A stretch of 64,000 nucleotides of DNA from an uncultured Eubacteriales bacterium (GCA_959604355.1 CAUHAO010000003.1:62001-126000); one strand, 5' to 3'; positions 53,403 to 62,676 are shown, counted from the stretch's first letter. Notes: generated by a model from the sequence alone, not told the origin. Numbers and translations: made by a program.

Positions 53403-54512
53403 TTATTTCAGTTTTATCAGCGCATCGAGCGCGTCTTTCACTGCACTTACGGCTGTGTCAACGTCCTGCTCGGTGTTGAGATGCGAAAAGCTTATTCTGA
53501 GAGCCGATTTTCCGTAATTTTCAAGTCCGAGAGCGCGGAAAACGGCACTTGATTTTTTTGACGAGCATGCCGAGCCGGTCGAAACGTATATTTCGCGGGA
53601 GGAAAGATAGTGCAGAATATTTTCCGAGAGATACCCTTCAAAAACCGTATTGAGGATAAAAGGCGTCGCACCTGCGGGCGAGATCTCTTTAGCTCCGAGA
53701 GCTTCAAGTCCGTTTTTCATTCTTTCGCGCAATGCGGCAACTCTTTTGCGATCTTCGGCAAGAGTCGGACGCAGCTGCGCTACCGCCGCCGCCCATGCCG
53801 CCGCGCCCGCGACGTTTTCCGTGCCGCAGCACAGTCCTTTTTCCTGACCTCCGCCGTAAATGAGAGGTTTAAGCTTCACGCCCTTCTTGACGTAAAGGCC
53901 TCCTATTCCGCGCGGCGCGTGAGTTTTGTGCGCTGAAAAACTTGCCATATCCACGCAGGAATAATTGAAATCTTCTTTGAGAAAGCCCTGCACCGAATCC
54001 GTATGGAATACGGCATCCGGCACGCGGCGCTTAAGCGTTTTTGCAAGGTCGCGTATCGGGTTTACCGCACCCGTCTCGTTGTTGACGTGCATTATGCTTA
54101 CAAAGACCGTGTCGTCGGTAAGCTCGCGTGCAAGGATGTCGGGGGTTATTATTCCGTTTTCGGGACGCAGATACACCACGTCAAAGGACGTTTCAAGAGC
54201 CTTGAAGCATTCGAGAACCGCGGGGTGTTCATAAGCGGATGTTATGAATCTGCCGCGTTTTTTGCCCGCTGCAAAACCTCGTATCGCCAGATTGTCCGAC
54301 GCGGAGCCTCCGGGAGTGAAAAGCAGTTCGTCCGCGCTTATACCCATAGCCGAGGCAACGGTTTCGCGCGCGGCTTTGAGACGCTGCTCTGCGTCGAACC
54401 CCGATTTATGAAGGGAAGAGGGGTTTCCGGCGCAGTTTTTCAGCACGTCCGTCATCGCGTCCACGGAGCAAGGCAGACAAAACGTCGTCGCGGCGTTATC
54501 AAGATATATCAT
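53403..54512 (-). CDS. NifS-type cysteine desulfurase, likely partner of ThiI
   Basis: A 369-residue PLP enzyme that converts cysteine to alanine and a protein-bound persulfide. Features are MIYLDNAATTFCLP, MHVNNETGAVNPI, the PLP lysine in FSAHKTHAPRGIGGLYV, and the persulfide loop VSTGSACSSKKSSAV. No IscU/SufU scaffold gene is nearby. The operon position next to thiI parallels NifZ-ThiI of Bacillus subtilis and points to tRNA thiolation. Its start overlaps the end of rmuC by 14 bases. Confidence 0.92.
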   Translation of the reverse strand: MIYLDNAATTFCLPCSVDAMTDVLKNCAGNPSSLHKSGFDAEQRLKAARETVASAMGISADELLFTPGGSASDNLAIRGFAAGKKRGRFITSAYEHPAVLECFKALETSFDVVYLRPENGIITPDILARELTDDTVFVSIMHVNNETGAVNPIRDLAKTLKRRVPDAVFHTDSVQGFLKEDFNYSCVDMASFSAHKTHAPRGIGGLYVKKGVKLKPLIYGGGQEKGLCCGTENVAGAAAWAAAVAQLRPTLAEDRKRVAALRERMKNGLEALGAKEISPAGATPFILNTVFEGYLSENILHYLSSREIYVSTGSACSSKKSSAVFRALGLENYGKSALRISFSHLNTEQDVDTAVSAVKDALDALIKLK

Positions 54513-55848
54513 AGTCTGAGTCGCCTTCTTCCGGGTATTCTTCCGTTCCGAGCAGTTCCGCGGCAGTCTCGTCGGGCAGCTGCTCTACCTTTTTGAGTTT
54601 TGACATCATAACTCTCGTGCGTGTGCCGACGAGGTCTTCAAGACCTTTCTGAGCATTTCCGAAATAGCCCTGGACTTTTTCGAGCTTACTTTCAAATTTT
54701 CCGAATTCCGTTTTTACCGCTCCCAGAACATTCCAGACTTCGGAGGAGCGTTTTTCTATCGCGAGGGTGCGGAAGCCCATCTGAAGGCTGTTGAGGAACG
54801 CGGATATAGTGGAGGGGCCGGCGACCGTGACCTTGTATTCCGTACGCAGATACTCTATAAGATCCGTACGTCGTACGATTTCTGCGAAAAGGCCTTCCGT
54901 CGGAAGGAACATTATCGCAAAATCCGTCGTATGAGGCGGGTCGATGTACTTGTCGTGGATATCTTTCGCATTTTTCTTAGTTGCCTGCTCCAGCGCTTTG
55001 CCCGCGGCTTCTGCGTCGTCTTTATCGCCCCTGTCAAGAGCGTCAAGCAGATTTGCATATTCGGTGTTCGGGAATTTCGAGTCTATCGGAAGAAGAACTT
55101 TTTCTTCGTCCTTTTTGCCGGGCAGACGCACCGCGAATTCTACGGGATCGCGGCTGCCTTTGCGAGTGATGACGTTTTCTTCATACTGATCGCGGGTGAG
55201 AATGTCTTCAAGAATGCGCGAGAGCTGTGTTTCACCGAAAATACCTTTTGTCTTGACGTTTTCGAGCGTTTTTTTAAGCCCTCCCACATCTGACGCGAGT
55301 GTCTGCATCTCGCCGAGACCGCGCTGTACGTTTTCAAGCTGCGTCTGAACGAGCTTAAACGACTCGGAGACGTTCTTTGCAAGCCCTTCCTGCAATTTCT
55401 GATCGACTGTCTCTCGCATCTGATCAAGTCTTTTTTCGTTTGAAAGTTGCATCTTTTCGAGCTTCTCATCGTTTGAACGCTGCATTTTTTCGAGTTTTTC
55501 ATCGTTCGAGCGTTGCATTTCATTCATGCGTTCGATAATGGTGCGGTTCATTTCGGAGAGTTTCGCATCCTGCGTTTCGCGGAGCTTGAGAAGCTGTTTG
55601 TCGGTGCGGTCCATCATTTCAGCGACCGTTTTTCCGTATCCGTCAAGCGACTGCTGCTGCAAATGCGAGGAGCTGCGGATCGTTTCGCCGAGTGCAGTAA
55701 GGGTGTTCCGCTGCATGGAGTCTATCCGATTGCTGAGGTCTCTTGTCGTCTCCTTTACGATACTGCCGCGTGAAACGAGCACGATTATCAGTGCCGCGAG
55801 TGATGCCGTGAGTGCGAGCGATGAGATGATAAGCAATGCTGTTTGCAT
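54499..55848 (-). CDS. rmuC: DNA recombination protein RmuC
   Basis: A 449-residue protein with an N-terminal membrane helix (about 5-25) and a long coiled coil (about 40-190). The coiled coil includes a tandem LEKMQRSNDEK-type repeat. The RmuC nuclease-like core (about 190-400) has GIFGETQLSRILED, FAVRLPGKKDEEKVLLPIDSKFP and DFAIMFLPTEGLFAEI. RmuC limits inversion between short repeats in E. coli; its activity is not firmly known. It lies between pcrA and nifS. Confidence 0.92.
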   Translation of the reverse strand: MQTALLIISSLALTASLAALIIVLVSRGSIVKETTRDLSNRIDSMQRNTLTALGETIRSSSHLQQQSLDGYGKTVAEMMDRTDKQLLKLRETQDAKLSEMNRTIIERMNEMQRSNDEKLEKMQRSNDEKLEKMQLSNEKRLDQMRETVDQKLQEGLAKNVSESFKLVQTQLENVQRGLGEMQTLASDVGGLKKTLENVKTKGIFGETQLSRILEDILTRDQYEENVITRKGSRDPVEFAVRLPGKKDEEKVLLPIDSKFPNTEYANLLDALDRGDKDDAEAAGKALEQATKKNAKDIHDKYIDPPHTTDFAIMFLPTEGLFAEIVRRTDLIEYLRTEYKVTVAGPSTISAFLNSLQMGFRTLAIEKRSSEVWNVLGAVKTEFGKFESKLEKVQGYFGNAQKGLEDLVGTRTRVMMSKLKKVEQLPDETAAELLGTEEYPEEGDSDYDIS

Positions 55849-55862
55849 ATTCTTTCTCCCGA

Positions 55863-58220
55863 TTATTTGATGATAGTCATTTTGACGTAGTTCGTCATAA
55901 GCTTCTTGATGCCGACCTTTGCGAAATCTATTTCTATCATATTATCACCGGACATTGGGGTTATCTTGAGAACCTTGCCGTCCCCGAATATTTTATGGTT
56001 TACGGTCTGACCTACCTTGTATGGGCAGGCGTCATTCTTTTTCGTCACAACGACCTGGGATCTCGCAAAAAGCGGTTTGTCCATTATGTTGCGCTTCGGA
56101 CGCTGTACGGCATCCGAATTGCGGGAGGGCTGCTGGACAACTCTCTGAATAAGTTCTTCCGGTATTTCAGAGAGAAAACGTGACGGGGTTGCGGGTCTGG
56201 GAGAGCCGTACATCATCCTTGTGCATACGGAAAGTATATACAGGCTGCTTTTTGCTCTCGTGAGGGCAACGTAACACAGGCGGCGCTCCTCTTCTATGCC
56301 TCCCGGTTCCGTTTCCGACATGGGGGAGGGAAAGAGCCCTTCTTCGAAGCCTGCGAGGAAAACTATCGGAAATTCAAGGCCTTTTGCGCAGTGCATCGTC
56401 ATGAGCGTGACGGCTTTTTCGTTTTCGTCGAGGTCGTCAACGGCGCTTATGAGAGCTGTCTGTTCGAGGTAGTCGGAGAGATTGTTCCTCCCATGCTCCG
56501 CCGCCTGTTCGAACTGTACGATATTATTGTAAAGTTCGTCGAGGTTTTCTTCTCTGGAGCGTGCGTCCTGAAAATCGTATGTTTCGCGGAGCATCGCACG
56601 GTATCCGATAGCGGAGAGCAATTCGTGGTATAACTGAGACACCGGGAGAGTCTGCGACATTTGCGCGATGTCTTCGATGAGTTTAGCGAAAGACGTGAGT
56701 TTTGAGGCTGCGCGCTGAAGTTCGGGAAATTCCGCAGCACGGCTTAGGACTTCAAATATCGGGATATTCTGCTGCTCGGCTATCTGTGAGACTTTTTCGA
56801 GAGTCGTGTCGCCAATGCCTCTTTTGGGCTCGTTTATTATTCTCATCAGACGCGTCTTGTCATTGGGGTTGACTATGACGTTCATATATGCGAGGATATC
56901 CTGTATTTCTTTGCGTCTGAAGAACGGCTGCCCTCCGAAAACACGGTATGGAATGCCGTTACCGCGCAGAGCCATTTCTATGGAGTTTGACTGTGCATTG
57001 GTACGGTAAAGGACACAGTAATCATTGTAAGACGCATGATCGGTACCGATGCCCGTAAGAATGGTGCGGGCAATGAATTCACCTTCATCGTGCTGTGTGA
57101 AGAGCCTGTTGACGGTGATTTTTTTGCCCGGACCGTTTTCGGTCCACATGTGTTTGCCCTTACGGTCCACGTTATGGGCGATGACGGCGTTCGCAGCGTC
57201 GAGGATCGTTTGTGTGGAGCGGTAGTTTTGCTCAAGACGGATGACTTTCGCGTTCGGGAAGGATTTTTCAAAACTCAATATGTTTTCTATCGACGCGCCC
57301 ATAAAGCGGTATATGCTCTGGTCATCGTCGCCGACGACGCAAATCTTGCCGTTGTTTGTAAGCAGGGATACGAGCCTGTACTGTACGGGGTTCGTGTCCT
57401 GATATTCGTCAACGAGAAGATACGAGAAGCGGTTATGTACCGAGCGAAGGACCGCGGGAAATTCCGACAGCAGACGCACCGTAAGACATATAAGGTCGTC
57501 AAAGTCGAGCGCGTTTGCTTTGCGCAGTTCCGCCTGATATGCCTTGTATACGTCGGGCACGCGCGGAGTCATTTTGTCTCGATAAGATTTTGCGAATTCT
57601 TCCGCGTCAATGTAGTTGTCTTTTGCGGCGGAAACGGCGTGACGGATGGACTTCGCTTTATAAATTTCGGCAGGCAGGCCGAGATTTTTTATACATGTCT
57701 CCGTGAGCTTGACCGAATCGTGGTCGTCGTAGATGGTGAAATTCGTATCGTATCCGAGTTTTGTGATAAAACGGCGCAGGATACGCACGCAAAGGGAATG
57801 GAATGTCAGCGCCCAGAGCTGGGTGGTATCGATCCCGAATTTGTTTTCGAGTCTTTCGCGCATTTCGCCTGCGGCTTTGTTTGTGAATGTTATAGCGAGA
57901 ATATTTCTCTGCGGCAGGGGGTCTACGCTCATAAGGCGCATATAACGCTTGTCCGAGATATTGCGCAGGGATTTGTCGTTAAGACATTGTTCGAGAAACT
58001 CAGCATCGGAGTCTTCCGCCATGCTCTCGGTGTTGTAGGCGTTGCCGTATTTTATAAGATAGCTTATTTTATTAACGACTGCGGTGGTTTTTCCGCTTCC
58101 CGCGCCCGCGAGTATGAGCAGCGGGCCGTCATTGGAATATACCGCCTGACGCTGCTGGGGATTGAGCGAGGAGTATTCGTCGTCAAGTATTTTTCTTCGT
58201 ATGGATGTGATATCTTTCAT
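55863..58220 (-). CDS. pcrA: ATP-dependent DNA helicase PcrA/UvrD
   Basis: A 785-residue superfamily 1A 3'-5' helicase for nucleotide excision repair and removal of RecA or transcription complexes. Motifs are LNPQQRQAVYSNDGPLLILAGAGSGKTT (Q and I), LAITFTNKAAGEMRERL, LLVDEYQDTNPVQYRLV (II), VVGDDDQSIYRFMGA (III), LEQNYRST (IV), VTLMTMHCAKGLEFPIVFL (V) and RRLCYVALTRAK (VI). The C-terminal part carries a Tudor-like RNA-polymerase-binding segment (VGQTVNHKIFGDGKVLKI). The start ATG at 58220 has GGAAGGAAAAG. Confidence 0.96.
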   Translation of the reverse strand: MKDITSIRRKILDDEYSSLNPQQRQAVYSNDGPLLILAGAGSGKTTAVVNKISYLIKYGNAYNTESMAEDSDAEFLEQCLNDKSLRNISDKRYMRLMSVDPLPQRNILAITFTNKAAGEMRERLENKFGIDTTQLWALTFHSLCVRILRRFITKLGYDTNFTIYDDHDSVKLTETCIKNLGLPAEIYKAKSIRHAVSAAKDNYIDAEEFAKSYRDKMTPRVPDVYKAYQAELRKANALDFDDLICLTVRLLSEFPAVLRSVHNRFSYLLVDEYQDTNPVQYRLVSLLTNNGKICVVGDDDQSIYRFMGASIENILSFEKSFPNAKVIRLEQNYRSTQTILDAANAVIAHNVDRKGKHMWTENGPGKKITVNRLFTQHDEGEFIARTILTGIGTDHASYNDYCVLYRTNAQSNSIEMALRGNGIPYRVFGGQPFFRRKEIQDILAYMNVIVNPNDKTRLMRIINEPKRGIGDTTLEKVSQIAEQQNIPIFEVLSRAAEFPELQRAASKLTSFAKLIEDIAQMSQTLPVSQLYHELLSAIGYRAMLRETYDFQDARSREENLDELYNNIVQFEQAAEHGRNNLSDYLEQTALISAVDDLDENEKAVTLMTMHCAKGLEFPIVFLAGFEEGLFPSPMSETEPGGIEEERRLCYVALTRAKSSLYILSVCTRMMYGSPRPATPSRFLSEIPEELIQRVVQQPSRNSDAVQRPKRNIMDKPLFARSQVVVTKKNDACPYKVGQTVNHKIFGDGKVLKITPMSGDNMIEIDFAKVGIKKLMTNYVKMTIIK

Positions 58221-58310
58221 TTTGCTTTTCCTTCCGTTTCCGCCGGCCGCGGTTCTGTTTTGCCGCTGTTGCACGCCACGGAATGTTTATATAATATCTT
58301 TACAAAATAT

Positions 58311-58339
58311 ATTATACATTATTCCGCTGCAAAAATCAA
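58311..58339 (-). promoter_or_regulatory. Promoter for the pcrA operon
   Basis: On the minus strand TTGATT (58334-58339), a 17-base spacer and TATAAT (58311-58316), 91 bases before the ATG. No clear promoter for the divergent sleB gene was found; a sporulation sigma factor may read it. Confidence 0.75.
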
Positions 58340-58419
58340 GAGCGCATGTTTGAATTTTTGTATAAAAACGGACAGTCGGGAAAAAATACCGTTAAAGGTA
58401 AAAGAAAGGTGTGCGGAAA

Positions 58420-59127
58420 ATGACAAAAAAAAGAAAGTTTATTTTAAGGTTTGTTTCGGTTTTCGTCTTTGCTGCGATACTTGCGACCGTAGCGGTTATC
58501 GGTATCGCGCGCCGTGAGGAGCAAACTGTACCAGCACTGTCTCAGTACGGCTCGAGAGGCGAGGAAGTTAAAAACATTCAGCGCAAGCTCAAGAACAAAG
58601 GTTACTATACCGGGGAGATCGACGGTATATACGGAAGCAAGACAACCGCGGCGGTAAAGCATTTTCAGTCCGACAGCGGTCTGACGGTAGACGGTATCGC
58701 AGGCCCGAAAACGCTCAAAGCGCTAGGAATATCGTCTTCATCGTCACAGTCGAGCAATGATGACAACGATTTGTACCTGCTCGCGCGAATAATTTCGGCT
58801 GAGGCGCGCGGTGAACCTTATACCGGTCAGGTCGCTGTCGGAGCGGTCGTGCTCAACAGGGTCAAGCATCCGTCATTCCCCAATTCCATAGCGGGAGTAA
58901 TCTATCAGTCCTCTGCTTTTACGGCGGTGGTTGACGGACAGTTCGATCAGCCCATTGCAGACAGCGCGTGGAACGCGGCTCGTGATGCTTTGGGAGGCTG
59001 GGACCCGACGGGCGGATGTATTTATTACTACAATCCCAAGACGGCTACGAATAAATGGATACGCCAGCTCCCCATTGATCTCACTATCGGCAACCACGTC
59101 TTTTCTCACGGCATAAACGGCCAGTAA
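58420..59127 (+). CDS. sleB: SleB-like spore cortex-lytic / cell-wall hydrolase
   Basis: A 235-residue exported protein with an N-terminal membrane or signal segment (about 8-30). A PG_binding_1 domain follows (about 40-100, YGSRGEEVKNIQRKLKNKGYYTGEIDGIYGSKT), then a Ser/Asn linker and a Hydrolase_2 domain (about 118-233) with the catalytic Glu in RIISAEARGEPYTGQVAVGAVVLNRV. The plan is that of SleB, a lytic transglycosylase that degrades cortex during germination; CwlJ lacks the binding domain. It is a single gene with its own terminator. Start at 58420 (GAAAGGTG); a GTG at 58411 is possible. Confidence 0.88.
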   Translation: MTKKRKFILRFVSVFVFAAILATVAVIGIARREEQTVPALSQYGSRGEEVKNIQRKLKNKGYYTGEIDGIYGSKTTAAVKHFQSDSGLTVDGIAGPKTLKALGISSSSSQSSNDDNDLYLLARIISAEARGEPYTGQVAVGAVVLNRVKHPSFPNSIAGVIYQSSAFTAVVDGQFDQPIADSAWNAARDALGGWDPTGGCIYYYNPKTATNKWIRQLPIDLTIGNHVFSHGINGQ

Positions 59128-59144
59128 AAACGAACAAATTATGT

Positions 59145-59212
59145 AAAATCCGGTTTTCGCTTGACAAAAACGGTATGTTCCGTTATCATTTAAGCGTGGC
59201 CGGATTTTTTTC
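59145..59212 (+). terminator. Terminator after sleB with a promoter in its loop
   Basis: AAAATCCGG (59145-59153) pairs with CCGGATTTT (59200-59208), continued inside by CGCTT / AAGCG, and followed by a T-run. The 29-base loop contains most of the next gene's promoter. Confidence 0.65.
59161..59189 (+). promoter_or_regulatory. Promoter for the membrane protein/radical SAM pair
   Basis: TTGACA (59161-59166), a 17-base spacer and TATCAT (59184-59189). A transcript from here starts inside the 3' arm of the upstream terminator and so cannot form that hairpin. Confidence 0.75.
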
Positions 59213-59244
59213 GGCTCAATAATGTCAGAGCGGAGAAATGAGAA

Positions 59245-59733
59245 ATGACATACCCGATAATCCTGAAAAGAAAGCCCCGTACGGGCGCGATAACAGCCAC
59301 GGCGGTATTCACCGTGCTGACGGTCGCGCTTTCCGTGTATTTTGCGGCGGAAGGAAAAGAGCTTTGGTTTTACATAGTCGCTGCGGTGCTTTTTGCGCTG
59401 AGTCTCGCGTTCAATATTTTTCTTTCGGTCGAAAATGTTTATATCGTGGAAAAAGATCGTTTCCGCAGTCTTTCAAGGCTCACGCCGAAAATTGATATTG
59501 GCGCGAAAAATTTCACTTCCGTCAGGTTTACCGAAGACGGCGTGCTTCGCCTGGCGTATAATACCGACGAGGTGATCGTACCGAATTCTCCGGAAGCGAA
59601 AAAGTTCTACGATGAAGGACTCTACGTTTGCTTTATAAATAAAAGTGATGTTTCGCTGCCGCTTGACGTGCTGCAGAATATTCTGATAAATATGGCAGGG
59701 GAGAACGGCAATGACCTTACCTGCAAAATGTGA
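59245..59733 (+). CDS. Membrane protein of unknown function
   Basis: A 162-residue protein with two adjacent helices (about 15-33 and 40-60) followed by a cytoplasmic domain of about 100 residues resembling a PH-like beta fold (IVEKDRFRSLSRLTPKIDIGAKNFTSVRFTEDGVLRLAY). No family is assigned. It starts with ATG at 59245 after GCGGAG and overlaps the radical SAM gene by 23 bases, suggesting coupled synthesis. Confidence 0.75.
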   Translation: MTYPIILKRKPRTGAITATAVFTVLTVALSVYFAAEGKELWFYIVAAVLFALSLAFNIFLSVENVYIVEKDRFRSLSRLTPKIDIGAKNFTSVRFTEDGVLRLAYNTDEVIVPNSPEAKKFYDEGLYVCFINKSDVSLPLDVLQNILINMAGENGNDLTCKM

Positions 59734-60601
59734 TGCATGCCCGCGTATGTGCGGCGTCGACAGACGCACGGACGCGGGTTTTTGCGGTGTTAAAGGCGAA
59801 AAGATAAAGATTGCAAAAGTGATGATCCATAAGTGGGAAGAGCCATGTATAAGCGGCGGAAACGGCGCGGGAACAGTGTTTTTCTCAGGTTGCAGCCTGC
59901 GGTGCGTATTCTGTCAGAATTATGCTGTGAGCCATGACTGCATCGGAGACGAATACTCTGTTGATGAGCTGTGCGATATATTCAAACGCCTTGAGACCGA
60001 CGGGGCTGACAATATAGATCTTGTCACACCCACACATTACGCGTATCATATAATGGCGGCGCTGGATAAATACCGTCCGTCGGTGCCGGTGATATGGAAC
60101 AGCGGCGGCTATGAGAGGGTTGAAATGATACGTAGGCTGAAAGATTACGTTGACGTGTATATGCCGGACTTGAAATATATCAGCAACGAGAAAGCGAAGG
60201 CATATTCCGCGGCGGAGGATTATTTTGCATTTGCGTCAGAAGCGATAAAAGAAATGTGCACACAGACGGGCCCGGCGGTCTTCGATGAAAAAGGGCTGAT
60301 AAAGCGCGGCACGATAGTGAGGCATCTCGTTCTTCCTGCTTCTTCCGTGCAGTCGGTACGCCTGCTGCGCTGGATAAGCGAAAATCTGCCGGGGGACGTT
60401 TATGTAAGTCTTATGGGGCAGTATATTCCGCAGGGTGAGGCGCTCAACGGTTCTTTTCCCGAACTGAAAAGACGGCTCACATACAGCGAATACCGTCGCG
60501 CGCAGGACGCGCTCCGGAAATTCGGCATCGAAAACGGATATTCGCAGGAGCTGTCGTCATCTTCAACGGAATTTATTCCCGATTTTATGAAAAAAAACTG
60601 A
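59711..60601 (+). CDS. Radical SAM protein, PflA-like (COG1313 type)
   Basis: A 296-residue radical SAM enzyme. The [4Fe-4S]-SAM site is FFSGCSLRCVFCQNYAVSH (CxxxCxxC). It is preceded by an N-terminal cysteine-rich segment (CDACPRMCGV and AGFCGVKGEK). DLVTPTHYAYHI, PVIWNSGGYE and DVYMPDLKYISNEKA follow, as in the 'putative pyruvate formate-lyase activating enzyme' group. No glycyl-radical enzyme lies nearby, so the target is unknown. Confidence 0.88.
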   Translation: MTLPAKCDACPRMCGVDRRTDAGFCGVKGEKIKIAKVMIHKWEEPCISGGNGAGTVFFSGCSLRCVFCQNYAVSHDCIGDEYSVDELCDIFKRLETDGADNIDLVTPTHYAYHIMAALDKYRPSVPVIWNSGGYERVEMIRRLKDYVDVYMPDLKYISNEKAKAYSAAEDYFAFASEAIKEMCTQTGPAVFDEKGLIKRGTIVRHLVLPASSVQSVRLLRWISENLPGDVYVSLMGQYIPQGEALNGSFPELKRRLTYSEYRRAQDALRKFGIENGYSQELSSSSTEFIPDFMKKN

Positions 60602-60620
60602 AAAAATTCGGTTTTACTTA

Positions 60621-60649
60621 TTGCAATTCACCTCTGTATATGATATAAT
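60621..60649 (+). promoter_or_regulatory. Promoter for the transketolase genes
   Basis: TTGCAA (60621-60626), a 17-base spacer and TATAAT (60644-60649), about 62 bases before the start codon. Confidence 0.8.
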
Positions 60650-60711
60650 ACATATTATAATGAAATACCATTGCAACCAGCAAGATTTTATACGAAAGGA
60701 CTTGGTCAGAA

Positions 60712-61521
60712 ATGGAAACAAAAGAATTTGCCAAGAATATGCGCAAACTGATCCTCGAGGCGATCTATAACTCCAAGAGCGGTCATCCGGGCGGATCGCT
60801 TTCATGTGCCGACATCGTCGCCGTACTTTTTAATGAAGAGATGAATATCTCTTCCGATGATCCGAAGAATCCCGACAGAGACAGATTCGTTCTTTCCAAG
60901 GGACATGCCTGCATGACTCTTTACTCTGCGCTTGCACTCAAAGGGTTTTTCCCCGTTGAAACAACTAAAACTTTCAGAAAAATAGACAGTATACTCCAGG
61001 GACATCCCGATATGAAGAATATCCCCGGTGTAGATATGTCTACCGGCTCGCTCGGCCAGGGAATCTCCGCCGCATGCGGTATGGCGATTGCCGCTAAGAG
61101 AACAGGTAAGGATTACCGTGTATATTCCGTCATGGGTGACGGCGAAATAGAAGAAGGGCAGTGCTGGGAAGCGTTTATGTTCGCGGCTCATTACAAACTG
61201 GACAATCTTTGTTTCTTCATCGACTTCAACGGTCTTCAGATCGACGGTGATATCACGAAAGTCATGTCTCCTCTTCCGATTCCCGAAAAACTTGCCGCTT
61301 TCGGAATGAATGTCATAGAGATCGACGGGCATGATCTCAACCAGATCCGTGCGGCTCTCAAAGCGGCTAAGGAATGCAAGGGCAAACCTACCGCTGTCGT
61401 TGCAAAAACCGTAAAAGGAAAAGGCGTGTCCTTCATGGAAAACGTTGCATCCTGGCACGGCACCGCACCTAATGAAGAGCAGTACAAACAGGGTATTCAG
61501 GAGGTAGAAGCAAATGGCTGA
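60712..61521 (+). CDS. Transketolase, N-terminal subunit
   Basis: A 269-residue thiamine-diphosphate-binding half of transketolase. Features are SGHPGGSLSCADIVAVLF, DRDRFVLSKGHACMTLYSAL, GSLGQGISAACGMAIA and the ThDP motif VMGDGEIEEGQCWEA ending in FIDFNGLQ (GDG...N). In Clostridia and archaea transketolase is often encoded as two genes; the C-terminal half follows with an 8-base overlap. It links glycolysis and the non-oxidative pentose phosphate pathway, with rpe at 11.4 kb. Confidence 0.94.
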   Translation: METKEFAKNMRKLILEAIYNSKSGHPGGSLSCADIVAVLFNEEMNISSDDPKNPDRDRFVLSKGHACMTLYSALALKGFFPVETTKTFRKIDSILQGHPDMKNIPGVDMSTGSLGQGISAACGMAIAAKRTGKDYRVYSVMGDGEIEEGQCWEAFMFAAHYKLDNLCFFIDFNGLQIDGDITKVMSPLPIPEKLAAFGMNVIEIDGHDLNQIRAALKAAKECKGKPTAVVAKTVKGKGVSFMENVASWHGTAPNEEQYKQGIQEVEANG

Positions 61522-62491
61522 ATTTGAAATGAAGGCGCAGAGAGACGCTTACGGAGAAGTACTTGTTGAACTCGGTGCAAAATACGATAATATGTTCGTT
61601 CTCGACGCCGATCTTACCAAATCCACGAAAACAGCTTCCTTTGCAAAGGCTTATCCCGAAAGATTCATAAACTGCGGTATTGCGGAAGGCAATATGATGG
61701 CTGTCGCTGCGGGTCTTTCCACCTGCGGAAACATCGTCTTCGCATCTTCTTTCGCAATGTTCGCGGCAGGCCGTGCATACGAGCAGGTTCGCAACAGCAT
61801 AGGATATCCTCATAATAATGTCAAGATCGTAGCTACTCATGCCGGTCTTACAGTCGGCGAAGACGGTGCTACGCATCAGTGTCTTGAAGACCTTGCGCTT
61901 ATGAGAGCCATTCCCGGAATGGTGGTTCTTTCTCCATCTGATGCGGTTCAGACGAAAGCCTGCATCCGTTTCGCTGCAGAATATGAAGGCCCAGTATATG
62001 TACGTCTCGGAAGACTTCCTCTCCCGATAACCTACAAAGAGGGCGAATATGTTTACACTCTCGGTAAGAGTGAACGCCTGGCGGACGGCGATTTCGCGAC
62101 CGTAATGTTTACGGGTCCGTTCTATACGCTTGCAATGCAGGTAAAAGATCTCTTTGCAAAGAACGGGCTGAAAGTCCGTGTCGTAGATATGCCTTCCATT
62201 AAACCTATTGATGAAAATGAAGTCATAGCAGACGCGAAAGATACGGGACTTATCGTTACAATTGAAGACCATAACATCATCGGCGGCCTTGGCGGCGCTG
62301 TGGCTGAGACCATTGCGTGCGGCGGCGCTTGTGCGAAACTCGTAAGAATCGGCTCTCAGGACAAGTTCGGTAAATCCGGTACTCCCGCAGCTATCCTTAA
62401 AGAATACGGCTTTGATGCCGCGGTCATCGCAAAACAGGTACTTGAGGCTAAAAAGCCCGAGCTTATTGAAAAATTCGATTTCACTCTGTAA
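61514..62491 (+). CDS. Transketolase, C-terminal subunit
   Basis: A 325-residue pyrimidine-binding plus C-terminal domain half. It has FVLDADLTKSTKTASFAKAYPERFINCGIAEGNMMAVAAGL (the conserved Glu of GIAE activates ThDP), HAGLTVGEDGATHQCLEDLALMRAIPGM and VRLGRLPLP, followed by the transketolase C domain with VVDMPSIKPIDE. It forms the enzyme with the preceding subunit. It is about the usual length of archaeal and clostridial C-terminal subunits. Confidence 0.94.
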   Translation: MAEFEMKAQRDAYGEVLVELGAKYDNMFVLDADLTKSTKTASFAKAYPERFINCGIAEGNMMAVAAGLSTCGNIVFASSFAMFAAGRAYEQVRNSIGYPHNNVKIVATHAGLTVGEDGATHQCLEDLALMRAIPGMVVLSPSDAVQTKACIRFAAEYEGPVYVRLGRLPLPITYKEGEYVYTLGKSERLADGDFATVMFTGPFYTLAMQVKDLFAKNGLKVRVVDMPSIKPIDENEVIADAKDTGLIVTIEDHNIIGGLGGAVAETIACGGACAKLVRIGSQDKFGKSGTPAAILKEYGFDAAVIAKQVLEAKKPELIEKFDFTL

Positions 62492-62500
62492 TTGAAACAC

Positions 62501-62526
62501 GGGGCGCGCGGAACTCCGTGCGCCCC
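62501..62526 (+). terminator. GC-rich hairpin after the transketolase genes
   Basis: GGGGCGCGCGG and CCGTGCGCCCC form an 11-bp stem (one wobble) with a 4-base loop. There is no real T-run, so termination may be weak or factor-dependent. Confidence 0.6.
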
Positions 62527-62604
62527 GCTTGAATAAAGTTGAAAATTCCGATATGCGAGAGCATATTGTAAAAATAAATTAAACGAATTACCACTTTATA
62601 CGGG

Positions 62605-62633
62605 TTGATTTGTCAATTTGTATATGTTAAAAT
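62605..62633 (+). promoter_or_regulatory. Promoter for the sortase-domain lipoprotein
   Basis: TTGATT (62605-62610), a 17-base spacer and TAAAAT (62628-62633), 43 bases before the ATG with its GGAGG site. Confidence 0.65.
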
Positions 62634-62676
62634 GGAATTGTTAAAAGTGTAAATTAAAGTTCGTACGGAGGCTAAT

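Noticed and set aside
57036..58517. 493-codon open frame antisense to pcrA
   Set aside because: It mirrors a clear helicase gene and has no ribosome site, domain or compositional support. GC-rich third positions in this genome keep antisense frames open; similar long ones lie opposite fba, rimO, atpD and the transketolase genes.
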